Shown: positions 5,466-12,020, counted from the first letter of the stretch. The stretch is DNA of 17,952 nt from Frankiales bacterium (GCA_025464915.1 JAODNF010000160.1:1-17952); one strand, 5' to 3'. Program-made: numbers and translations. The notes: generated by a model not told the origin, from the sequence alone.

Positions 5466-6170
5466 GTGCTCTACGCCCTCAGGTACCCACCGAGCCTGCT
5501 CGTCCTCCTGTCCTCGTACGTGATCGGCCTGACGCTGCACGGCTGGGTCCAGGCGCTCGTCGCGGAGCGCTTGGGGGATCATTCGGTGAGACACCAGAAC
5601 CGGCTGCAGTTCAACCCTCGATGGCACATCGATCCTTTTGGTGCCGTCGCGGGCCTTATCGGGGGCCTCGGCTGGGCGGCCCCCGTCGAGCTGCCGGGTC
5701 GCCGCGACCGGCGCCGGGCCATCCTGGTGGCCCTCTCGGGGCCCGCGGTCAACATCCTGCTCGGTGTAGGGCTGCTGCTGCTGTGGCGCGCCACCCAGAC
5801 GGGCGCGTCCACGCTCCTGGCCAGCGTCTTCGCGAGCAGCGACGGCGGCGCCGCGTACTTCCTGCAGCGAGGTGTTCCCTTCACGCAGGACGCGCTGGGC
5901 CTGTCCATCCTGCTCGCGGGTGCGTCGCAGCTCTACCTCGGCGTGCTCAGCCTGGTCCCGATCCCGCCCCTCGACGGTGGACGGCTGCTGTTCGCGCTCT
6001 GCCCGCAGACGCTGGGCTGGCAGCGCGCCCGGCACTACCTCGTGGAGCAGAACATCGGCGTTGCCGTGCTGCTGGCCCTGCTGCTGATCACGCTGGGTGG
6101 CGGGCGCCTCCTCGCGCAGCTGCTCGACACGGTGCTCGCACCGCTCATGAAGGTGCTCCTCGGTGTCTGA
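5466..6170 (+). CDS. M50 (site-2 protease)-like membrane protein, active site degenerate
   Basis: This 234-residue polytopic protein is related to site-2 zinc metalloproteases. The family landmarks are present: a first membrane helix ending at residue 25, NRLQFNPRWHIDPFGAV (45-61), LSGPAVNILLG (90-100) and IPPLDGGRLL (166-175). The zinc motif HExxH of helix 1 is replaced by HGWVQ (residues 25-29), which removes the catalytic glutamate and the second zinc histidine. Proteolysis is therefore unlikely, and a structural or sequestering role is possible. The start is GTG 5466, one base after the preceding stop; an upstream GTG at 5373 would read through the RHH gene. Its end overlaps scpA by 8 nt. 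Standard annotation would call it a site-2 protease family protein. Confidence 0.85.
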   Translation: MLYALRYPPSLLVLLSSYVIGLTLHGWVQALVAERLGDHSVRHQNRLQFNPRWHIDPFGAVAGLIGGLGWAAPVELPGRRDRRRAILVALSGPAVNILLGVGLLLLWRATQTGASTLLASVFASSDGGAAYFLQRGVPFTQDALGLSILLAGASQLYLGVLSLVPIPPLDGGRLLFALCPQTLGWQRARHYLVEQNIGVAVLLALLLITLGGGRLLAQLLDTVLAPLMKVLLGV

Positions 6171-7284
6171 CCAGCCGCTGTCCGGGCAACCCGTCGCGCC
6201 GAAGCAGGTGGCCTCTCAGCCGGGCGGCCCTGAGCAGACGGCGGACCCGGTCGCACCTCAGTCGCCCGCGGACGACCGGAGTGACGGCGAGCCCGCGGCG
6301 ACGCCGTCTCCCGCTGAGCTTGCCGGTGACGCGTTCCAGGTGCGGCTGGACGTCTTCGAGGGCCCCTTCGACCTGCTGCTGGGGCTCATCAGCAAGCACC
6401 AGCTCGACGTCACCGAGGTCGCGCTCTCGAAGGTCACCGACGACTTCATCGCGCACATCCGTGCGCTCGGGCCCGGCTGGGACCTCGGGCAGGCCACGGA
6501 GTTCCTCGTGGTCGCGGCGACCCTGCTCGATCTCAAGGCCGCCAGGTTGCTGCCGGGCGCTGAGGTCGAGGACGAGGAGGACCTGGCGCTGCTCGAGGCC
6601 CGTGACCTGCTGTTCGCACGCCTGCTCCAGTACCGCGCGTACAAGCAGGCGGCGACGCACCTCGCAGGCCTGAGGGCCGACGAGTCCCGCCGGTACCCGC
6701 GGGAGGTGTCCCTCGAGCCGCGCTACGCCGGCCTGCTGCCGGAGGTCCTGCTGGGCCTCGGGCCGCTGGAGTTCGCCGCGATGGCGGCCAAGGCGCTCAC
6801 CCCGCGTGCCGAGGAGCTCGTCGCGGTCGATCACGTGCACGGTGGCACCGTCTCCGTGCGCGAGCAGACCGCCCTCATGCACGAGCGGCTCCGGCGCTCC
6901 GGTGGAGCGAGCTTCCGGCACCTGACGGCCGACTGCTCGGGCACGCTCGAGGTGGTCGCGCGCTTCCTGGGACTGCTGGAGCTCTACCGCGAGGGCCTGG
7001 TCGCCTTCGAGCAGGCCGAGGCGCTAGGGGAGCTCCGCATCCGCTGGACCGGGCCGACGGGCGAGCTCTCCGAGGACGACGAGCCCAGCGCGGCGAGTGC
7101 TGCGGGCGCCGAGTGGGACGAGCCCGTCAGGCTCGACCAGGACGGCTCGGGCGAGGCGGAGGGGGCACCGCAGACCATCGTGCTGCCGGACGTGCCCGAC
7201 ACTGGTGGGGCGACGCCGTCGGGCGTTGCAGCTCGGGATGACAACGAGGCGCCCGAGACGGACGAGGAGGACCCGATCCAGTGA
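6163..7284 (+). CDS. scpA: segregation and condensation protein A
   Basis: This is a 373-residue kleisin subunit of the SMC-ScpAB condensin, which bridges the Smc heads and drives chromosome compaction and segregation. The conserved kleisin N-terminal domain begins at residue 58 (FQVRLDVFEGPFDLLLGLI, then KVTDDFI at 90-96). ATEFLVVAATLLDLKAARLLP (110-130) follows, and the C-terminal winged helix lies at about 255-296 (GTLEVVARFLGLLELYREG). The protein carries a 55-residue disordered N-terminal extension and a 75-residue acidic tail, making it longer than the ~250-residue Bacillus ScpA. GTG 6163 overlaps the previous gene by 8 nt, with AAGGTG about 6-11 nt upstream. Its stop overlaps scpB by 4 nt, suggesting coupled synthesis of the complex. 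Confidence 0.96.
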   Translation: MSDQPLSGQPVAPKQVASQPGGPEQTADPVAPQSPADDRSDGEPAATPSPAELAGDAFQVRLDVFEGPFDLLLGLISKHQLDVTEVALSKVTDDFIAHIRALGPGWDLGQATEFLVVAATLLDLKAARLLPGAEVEDEEDLALLEARDLLFARLLQYRAYKQAATHLAGLRADESRRYPREVSLEPRYAGLLPEVLLGLGPLEFAAMAAKALTPRAEELVAVDHVHGGTVSVREQTALMHERLRRSGGASFRHLTADCSGTLEVVARFLGLLELYREGLVAFEQAEALGELRIRWTGPTGELSEDDEPSAASAAGAEWDEPVRLDQDGSGEAEGAPQTIVLPDVPDTGGATPSGVAARDDNEAPETDEEDPIQ

Positions 7285-8000
7285 GCGACGACCCGCTGCG
7301 CTCCGAGGAGCTTCCGGAGCCCGTCGCTGCGCCTGAGGGCACTGCCCAGGTACCGGGCGAGGTCCCGGGGGATGGTTCGCTCGTGAACGGTGCCGCTGAC
7401 GAGGCAGACGTGGAGCGCCCGGCGAAGGCGCCCTCATCGAGCCTTCCCGAGGACCTGCCGCCGCTGCCGGCCGCGCTCGAGGCGGTGCTCCTCGTGACGG
7501 ACGAGCCGGTGCCCGCCGTCACGCTGGCGCAGGTCGTCGAGCGTCCGACGGGTGAGGTCGAGGAGGTCCTGACCGAGCTCGCCCGCGGCTACGAGGAGCA
7601 GGGGCGCGGGTTCGAGCTGCGTCAGGTCGCCGGTGGCTGGCGGCTCTACACGCGCGCCGACTGCGCCCCCTACGTCGAGCGCTTCGTCCTCGACGGCCAG
7701 CAGGCGCGCCTCACCCAGGCCGCCCTGGAGACGCTCTCGGTGATCGCCTACCGCCAGCCGGTGACGCGCCAGCGCGTGAGCGCCGTCCGCGGTGTCAACG
7801 TGGACGGAGTCGTGCGGACGCTGGTCGCTCGCGGCCTCATCGCCGAGGCCGGCCAGGACGAGGACACGGGTGCGACCCAGTATCGGACGACGACCTACCT
7901 CCTGGAGCGCCTCGGTCTCCAGTCCCTGGACCAACTTCCCTCTCTGGCTCCGCTCCTTCCCGAGTTGGATGACCTCACCTCTGACTCAACCTCGATCTGA
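7281..8000 (+). CDS. scpB: segregation and condensation protein B
   Basis: This is a 239-residue partner of ScpA in condensin. The first 55 residues are low-complexity and acidic. Two winged-helix domains follow, at about 61-125 (LPAALEAVLLVTDEPVPAVT, GGWRLYT) and 143-213 (TQAALETLSVIAYRQPVTRQ, GVNVDGVVRTLVARGLI), the latter being the most conserved ScpB block. GTG 7281 is embedded in the scpA stop (GTGA). The last ~25 codons and the 9-nt spacer to rluB are noticeably less GC-rich than the rest. Residues 200-213 (YRTTTYLLERLGLQ) match the family C-terminus. Confidence 0.96.
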   Translation: MSDDPLRSEELPEPVAAPEGTAQVPGEVPGDGSLVNGAADEADVERPAKAPSSSLPEDLPPLPAALEAVLLVTDEPVPAVTLAQVVERPTGEVEEVLTELARGYEEQGRGFELRQVAGGWRLYTRADCAPYVERFVLDGQQARLTQAALETLSVIAYRQPVTRQRVSAVRGVNVDGVVRTLVARGLIAEAGQDEDTGATQYRTTTYLLERLGLQSLDQLPSLAPLLPELDDLTSDSTSI

Positions 8001-8009
8001 GATGCAGAC

Positions 8010-8741
8010 ATGAATGACGACGGCGTTCGCCTTCAGAAGGTGCTGGCCGCAGCCGGCGTGGGATCTCGCAGGGCCTGCGAGGAGCTGATCGCCGAAGGGC
8101 GCGTCTCCGTCGACGGCGAGGTGGTGCAGGAGCAGGGCCGCCGCGTCGATCCGGAGACCGTCGTCGTCCACGTCGACGGCATGCGGGTGACGACCGCCGC
8201 CAACCGCCTCTACCTGGCGCTGAACAAGCCGAAGGGGATGGTCTCGGCGATGTCCGATCCCGAGGGCCGGCCGACCGTGGGAGACCTCGTCGCGGATCGC
8301 AAGGACCGGCTGTTCCACGTCGGGCGCCTCGACGCCGACACCGAGGGCCTGCTTCTCCTCACGAACGACGGTGAGCTCGCCCACCGCCTGTCGCACCCCT
8401 CGTTCAAGGTGCCCAAGACCTACCTGGCACAGGTCATCGGGCCCATCCAGCGCGACGTCGGCAAGCGCCTTCGCGCTGGTGTCCTGCTCGAGGACGGCCC
8501 CGTGAAGGTGGACAGCTTCCGCCTCATCGACAGCGCTGCCAACAAGGTTCTGGTGGAGGTCGTGCTGCACGAGGGCCGCAAGCACGTCGTCCGGCGGCTC
8601 CTTGCCGAGGTGGGGCACCCCGTCCAGTCGCTCGTGCGGACTGCCGTCGGCCCTGTCCAGCTCGGGTCGCACCGGTCCGGCAAGCTGCGCTCGCTAACCC
8701 CCCAGGAGATCGCCGCCCTGCACGCCCTCGTCGGCCTGTAG
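8010..8741 (+). CDS. rluB: 23S rRNA pseudouridine synthase, RsuA/RluB family
   Basis: This is a 243-residue enzyme with an N-terminal S4 RNA-binding domain (about 6-53: RLQKVLAAAGVGSRRACEEL, LIAEGRVSVDG) and the RsuA/RluB/E/F catalytic domain. The catalytic aspartate is Asp108 in GRLDADTEGLLLLTNDG (105-121); KTYLAQV and GRKHVVRRL are further family motifs. In E. coli, RluB makes pseudouridine 2605 in 23S rRNA; the exact site here is inferred from synteny (scpB-rluB in actinomycetes). ATG 8010 lies 9 nt after the scpB stop with only a weak ribosome-binding site. It appears to be the last gene of the operon that starts at parA, since no gene follows closely. Confidence 0.95.
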   Translation: MNDDGVRLQKVLAAAGVGSRRACEELIAEGRVSVDGEVVQEQGRRVDPETVVVHVDGMRVTTAANRLYLALNKPKGMVSAMSDPEGRPTVGDLVADRKDRLFHVGRLDADTEGLLLLTNDGELAHRLSHPSFKVPKTYLAQVIGPIQRDVGKRLRAGVLLEDGPVKVDSFRLIDSAANKVLVEVVLHEGRKHVVRRLLAEVGHPVQSLVRTAVGPVQLGSHRSGKLRSLTPQEIAALHALVGL

Positions 8742-9116
8742 ACGACCCGGCGCCGTTGCTGGCGTTTGCGGCTCTGAGGGCGTCTCTCGCAAGATCACGG
8801 CAGGCTGGTCACGCCATCGCCGTGGCGCCCTGGCCGCTGCCCGACTTCCCACGACCGTCCCTTATCGGCTCTGACCGGCACGCGGACCTCCCAATCGCTG
8901 TGCGCCGGGTGTCCGAGCGACGACGGCGCTGTCGTCCTTGACGTTGCCCTCTGCCGTCCGGCCGCCGGGCTTGTCGGCGCATCACGCAAGCGAGCGGGTC
9001 AGCGGCCCCCGTCGAAGGTCGGCGGGGGACGGCCGCCGCACCCCGAAGGCTGCCCATCGGCGACCCCCAGCCAGCGCCGGGCGGCCGTGCGGACGCTCCC
9101 TCGCTGCGGTCTCGCC

Positions 9117-9154
9117 CGGCTGGGCAGCGTCGGGTCGGCTGGGCACCGTCGCTT
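9117..9154 (+). repeat. two-copy 19-bp tandem repeat
   Basis: CGGCTGGGCA followed by G/C and CGTCG occurs at 9117-9132 and again at 9136-9151. The period is 19 bp, with 16 of 19 positions identical. It lies in the unassigned stretch after rluB and just before the AT-richer island. Confidence 0.6.
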
Positions 9155-9163
9155 GTCCACCCG
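9152..9163 (+). repeat. 12-bp inverted repeat, left copy
   Basis: CTTGTCCACCCG here is the exact reverse complement of CGGGTGGACAAG at 11080-11091. The pair flanks the anomalous segment and tyrA. The core TTGTCCACC also resembles a DnaA box (8 of 9). Confidence 0.5.
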
Positions 9164-9203
9164 GCGGTCGAGGCGATGACATCACAACGCGTCTTGCGGT
9201 CGA

Positions 9204-9230
9204 GTCGCGTTAGCCCCGTATCGAGATTAC
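9204..9230 (+). repeat. direct repeat flanking tyrA, left copy
   Basis: GTCGCGTTA, six bases, TATCGA, one base, ATT. The same arrangement with identical spacing occurs at 11031-11055. It marks the left side of the low-GC island. Confidence 0.5.
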
Positions 9231-9373
9231 TGTAAAGCAGGTAGTCGATGTGTCGCTGAGTCGATAAACCATTGATAGATGCCCTGCGCCTTGGCGGTCA
9301 CCTTAGCGCGCTCCTACGATCCGCGAGTCCCTCAAGGCGGCCTGCGGCAAGTCGACTAAAAGACAATCGCCGC

Positions 9374-9478
9374 GTGACGATCAGCTCTGCTAAAGAGGCA
9401 CAAGCCAAGGAATTTATTAGTCGATATAACGCGGTAACGGCAGATCCATGGATCGGCTATACGAGAAAGAGCTTCTGA
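9374..9478 (+). other. short unrecognised ORF with foreign-looking codons
   Basis: This is a 34-codon frame starting at GTG 9374 (the frame is open from TTG 9272). It ends in the peptide FISRYNAVTADPWIGYTRKS-F. Its codons (AAA, CAA, GAA, TTT, ATT, AGT, CGA, TAT, GTA, CCA, AGA) contrast sharply with the neighbours. There is no Shine-Dalgarno sequence. I do not recognise the peptide; it may be the tail of a degraded gene rather than an expressed protein. Confidence 0.25.
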
Positions 9479-9497
9479 GACACAGCGCTTCAGTGCT

Positions 9498-9526
9498 TTC
9501 ACGCTCTGCCGTCAGGTGGATAGGGT
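9498..9526 (+). promoter_or_regulatory. candidate promoter upstream of tyrA
   Basis: TTCACG (9498-9503) and TAGGGT (9521-9526) are separated by 17 bp. The -10 has the TAnnnT form common in actinomycetes. It would start transcription near 9533 and could drive tyrA with a long leader. Confidence 0.3.
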
Positions 9527-9926
9527 GACTGTTCGAGCAGGAGCAGACAAGGACGTGGGCAAGGTGAAGGTGCACGTGTCGCGGTCGACCGCACCGACCG
9601 GGCACTCCCATCACGAGGACGACACGTGCGACGTGCAGCCCCGCCCCGGCGCTCTGCTCGCACGCGCGGTGCGGCTCCGCCTCCGGACGTCGAGCGAGGT
9701 CACACGGCCGCCGGGCAGCGCCCTGCAGCGCGCGACCGCCCTCCCGTCCGCGGGCCTCGCCGGGAACGCGACAGGCTGTTCCGGCGACCACTCAGGCGCT
9801 CCGGTCGCCGTCGCGCTGCTGCGCAGGCGTCGGGGGGCAGACGCTGCATGCGCCGCCGCAGCTCCCGGCCCGGCGCGTTCCCACAGTGCCGGCTCGTGCG
9901 GATGGCGCCTCGGGCAGGGCTCATGA
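9525..9926 (+). CDS. doubtful ORF overlapping the tyrA start
   Basis: This frame of 133 codons begins at GTG 9525 (or GTG 9516) and its TGA (9924-9926) overlaps the tyrA ATG in an ATGA junction, a pattern often seen for coupled genes. The first 40 residues (VTVRAGADKDVGKVKVHVSR, then GHSHHEDDTCD) look more protein-like than the Ala/Arg-rich remainder. About a fifth of codons end in A or T, more than in the surrounding real genes, and a second frame is also open over 9626-9922. No domain is recognised. It could be a hypothetical protein, a degraded gene or chance. Confidence 0.2.
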   Translation: MTVRAGADKDVGKVKVHVSRSTAPTGHSHHEDDTCDVQPRPGALLARAVRLRLRTSSEVTRPPGSALQRATALPSAGLAGNATGCSGDHSGAPVAVALLRRRRGADAACAAAAPGPARSHSAGSCGWRLGQGS

Positions 9927-11023
9927 CGTCGGCACTGGTGGTGGGCTGTGGGCTCATCGGCGCCAGCGTCGGCATGGCCCTGCGGGACGCAGGCTGGGAC
10001 GTGTTCCTGGAGGACGAGGACCCCGCGGCGGTCGGCACAGCTGTGCGTCGGCGCGCCGGGCAGCCATGGGAGAACGGCGTTCGTACCGAGATCGCTGTGA
10101 TCGCCGTCCCACCGCGCCTGACAGCAGCTGTGCTGTTCGCTACTCAAACCCGCAACGTCGCTCAGACGTACACACACGTAGCCTCAGTGCAGTCTCACGT
10201 TCAGCGTGAGGTCGAGGGCTTGAGCACAGACTTGTCGACGATCGTCGGCGGCCACCCACTGGCCGGCCGCGAGTTGTCCGGGCCCGCTGCGGCGACGGCG
10301 GACCTGTTCGCCGGCCGTCCCTGGGCGATCTGTGCCGGTCCGCAGACCGGCGGACAAGCCGTCACAGCGCTGCGCGGTCTCGTCGCGGCCGTGGGGGCGG
10401 ACGCCGTCGCGCTCACCGCAGCCGCCCACGACGCGGCAGTAGCCGTGCTCAGCCACCTGCCGCAGGTCACTGCCAGCGCCCTGGCGGCGGGCCTGGTCGG
10501 CGCCGGACTGCAGGCAGACGAGCTGCGCCTCGCCGGACCTGGTCTGGTCGACACCACGCGCCTCGCCGCCAGCGACGCGGCGCTCTGGGAGCAGATCCTC
10601 GAGCTGAACGCCCCGCACGTCGCTCCTGTGCTGACGGACCTAGCGGCCCGGCTGACCTCGGCCGCGGCGGCCTTGACCAGCCTGAGCGACGAACCGTCAC
10701 CGCCTCAGGCGGCGGCCGCCGTCGCGGCCGTGCGTGACCTGCTGCGCACCGGCAACGCTGGACGGGCCCTGGTGCCGGTCAAGCGCGGCGTCCGGTCCGA
10801 GGCCTTCGCGCCCGTCCGCGTGACTGTGCGCGACGAGCCGGGTCGGCTGGCTGCACTGCTGACGGACGCCGGTCTCGCCGGCGTCAACGTGGAGGACGTG
10901 CACGTCGAGCACATCCCTGGTCGCCCCACCGGCGTCATCGAGCTGGCGGTGGAAGTCGGTGACGTGATCGTGCTGACGGACGCGCTGCGGGCCGCCGGCT
11001 GGAGCGTGGCCGACCCCGACTGA
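9923..11023 (+). CDS. tyrA: prephenate dehydrogenase with ACT domain
   Basis: This is a 366-residue enzyme of tyrosine biosynthesis that oxidatively decarboxylates prephenate to 4-hydroxyphenylpyruvate with NAD(P). Residues 8-13 (GCGLIG) form the dinucleotide loop. VGGHPLAGRELSGP (108-121) carries the conserved His111, and HDAAVAVLSHLPQV (169-182) is the second family motif. A C-terminal ACT domain at about 297-361 (VRVTVRDEPGRLAALLTDAG) is the likely site of aromatic amino acid feedback. ATG 9923 starts directly before the first strand; ATG 9902 is an alternative. The ribosome-binding site is poor (AGGG 9916-9919, too close). The strand that normally reads TDVxSVK is THVASVQ (83-89). tyrA next to cmk is usual in actinomycetes, but the flanks here are abnormal. 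Confidence 0.93.
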   Translation: MTSALVVGCGLIGASVGMALRDAGWDVFLEDEDPAAVGTAVRRRAGQPWENGVRTEIAVIAVPPRLTAAVLFATQTRNVAQTYTHVASVQSHVQREVEGLSTDLSTIVGGHPLAGRELSGPAAATADLFAGRPWAICAGPQTGGQAVTALRGLVAAVGADAVALTAAAHDAAVAVLSHLPQVTASALAAGLVGAGLQADELRLAGPGLVDTTRLAASDAALWEQILELNAPHVAPVLTDLAARLTSAAAALTSLSDEPSPPQAAAAVAAVRDLLRTGNAGRALVPVKRGVRSEAFAPVRVTVRDEPGRLAALLTDAGLAGVNVEDVHVEHIPGRPTGVIELAVEVGDVIVLTDALRAAGWSVADPD

Positions 11024-11030
11024 AGGCCTT

Positions 11031-11055
11031 GTCGCGTTAACGTCTTATCGACATT
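11031..11055 (+). repeat. direct repeat flanking tyrA, right copy
   Basis: GTCGCGTTA, six bases, TATCGA, one base, ATT matches 9204-9228 with identical spacing (20 of 25 positions). It begins 8 nt after the tyrA stop. The same stretch contains GTCGC...GCGAC (11031-11060), which could fold as a loose stem. Confidence 0.5.
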
Positions 11056-11079
11056 GCGACCTGGTGGTTTCCCCACTGG

Positions 11080-11091
11080 CGGGTGGACAAG
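11080..11091 (+). repeat. 12-bp inverted repeat, right copy
   Basis: CGGGTGGACAAG is the exact reverse complement of 9152-9163. It runs into AAGTCGACTT (11089-11098), which shares AAGTCGACT with 9349-9357 in the AT-richer island. It lies in the 223-bp tyrA-cmk spacer, where no gene is seen. Confidence 0.5.
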
Positions 11092-11246
11092 TCGACTTAG
11101 CGCAGCGAGCAGACGGGTGCTCCGGCTCTGGCGACCCGTTGCGGGGCCCTCGGCGGGCGGCCACGCCGACTACGCTCACCAGGTCGCACGGCGCGGCGTC
11201 GGCGGACTCGGGTCCGCCCCAGATGGGCACAGTCGGGGAGCGGGGC

Positions 11247-12020
11247 GTGGCAGCGTCGCAGCAGCAGTCGCAGGGCGATCCGCCCCGCGTCGGCAACGTG
11301 CCTGCTCCTGGCACTGCCGCGCCGTCCGTCGACGAGCTCGTGCGGGTCGTCGCGCTGGACGGTCCGGCCGGTAGCGGGAAGAGCACCGTCGCCCGGCTCA
11401 CCGCGGAGCGCCTCGGCTGGCGGTTCGTCGACACGGGGGCGACCTACCGGGCCGTCGCTCTGGCGGTCCTGAGGGCCGGGGCCGATCCCGAGGACGCCGA
11501 GGCGTGCACCCGGGCGGCGCAGGCCGCCGACATCGAGCTGCGGACCGACCCGACGGGGACGGGTGTGCTGCTGAACGGCGTTGACGTGTCCCGCGACATC
11601 CGCACCCCTGAGGTGACGGCTGCGGTCAGCGCGGTCAGCTCGCACCCCGGCGTGCGAGCTGTCCTCATCCAGCTCCAGCGTCGCGCCATGGGCACTGCGG
11701 GCGCCGTGGTCGAGGGCCGGGACATCGCCACAGTCGTCGCTCCGCAGGCGGCGGTGAAGGTCTACCTCGATGCGCGACCGGAGGTGCGGGCCGCCCGTCG
11801 CGCCGGTGAGCAGGCTCCGCGCGTCGTAGGTCTCGGCCCCGCGCTGGAAAGCACCAGGGACGCGCTCCTGGCGCGTGATGAGCGCGACAACCAGACGAAT
11901 CGGCTCGCGCCGTCTGGAGGTGCACTGCACCTCGACACGTCTGACCTCTCTCTCGAACAGGTCGTCGCCGCGGTCGCGCAGCTCGCCGTGGACGCGGGGC
12001 TCGCCACGGTGTGCGGATGA
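11247..12020 (+). CDS. cmk: cytidylate kinase
   Basis: This is a 257-residue nucleoside monophosphate kinase converting CMP/dCMP to the diphosphates. The P-loop GPAGSGKS is at 39-46. The acceptor-binding DTGATYRA follows at 62-69, EGRDIATVV lies at 156-164 (most relatives have GRDIGT), and the lid region ARDERDN is at 209-215. GTG 11247 is chosen because GGGGAG (11235-11240) lies 6 nt upstream. It gives a 30-residue polar N-terminal extension (AASQQQSQG) before the kinase fold. ATG 11223 would add 8 residues but lacks a ribosome-binding site. The frame is open further upstream without protein-like sequence. The stop overlaps the next ATG by 4 nt. Confidence 0.95.
   Translation: MAASQQQSQGDPPRVGNVPAPGTAAPSVDELVRVVALDGPAGSGKSTVARLTAERLGWRFVDTGATYRAVALAVLRAGADPEDAEACTRAAQAADIELRTDPTGTGVLLNGVDVSRDIRTPEVTAAVSAVSSHPGVRAVLIQLQRRAMGTAGAVVEGRDIATVVAPQAAVKVYLDARPEVRAARRAGEQAPRVVGLGPALESTRDALLARDERDNQTNRLAPSGGALHLDTSDLSLEQVVAAVAQLAVDAGLATVCG

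Larger units (their letters stand above)
9200..9520 (+). other. AT-richer island with repeated AGTCGA motifs
   Basis: Base composition drops clearly below the surroundings, with runs such as GAATTTATTAGTCGATATAA (9410-9429). AGTCGAT occurs at 9243-9249, 9259-9265 and 9419-9425, and the related palindrome AGTCGACT at 9350-9357. A 12-bp perfect palindrome, GATCCATGGATC, lies at 9443-9454. No gene is recognised. The features fit a scar of foreign DNA or a regulatory region. Confidence 0.6.
8742..9922 (+). other. 1.2-kb stretch without a recognised gene
   Basis: Related genomes usually have short spacers between rluB and the tyrA/cmk genes, sometimes with a chorismate mutase gene. Here I find no chorismate mutase motifs, no tRNA and no known structural RNA. 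The first half (8742-9190) is GC-rich, with several open frames in both directions that have arginine/proline-rich shadow-like composition and no recognisable motif. The middle (about 9200-9520) is much less GC-rich. The last part (9525-9922) is open in two frames. CGCC-GTTGCT-GGCG-TTT at 8751-8767 is the only, weak, terminator-like structure after rluB. Decayed genes or horizontally acquired DNA are the likeliest explanations. Confidence 0.6.

Noticed and set aside
8938..9213. 91-codon + strand frame and overlapping minus-strand frames after rluB
   Set aside because: No motif, no ribosome-binding site and low-complexity Arg/Pro/Gly composition typical of random GC-rich open frames.
9374..9478. 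Lasso or other RiPP precursor peptide
   Set aside because: The small ORF lacks the usual leader motifs and there are no cyclase, protease or transporter genes nearby.
9626..9922. N-terminal extension of tyrA or separate gene in the tyrA frame
   Set aside because: The sequence is Arg/Pro/Ala-rich without motifs. TyrA proteins start a few residues before the GxGxxG loop, consistent with ATG 9923.
8742..9922. Structural RNA (RNase P RNA, tmRNA, SRP RNA) in the gap
   Set aside because: I could not find the conserved core motifs of any of these on the + strand. A covariance-model search would be needed to exclude them fully.
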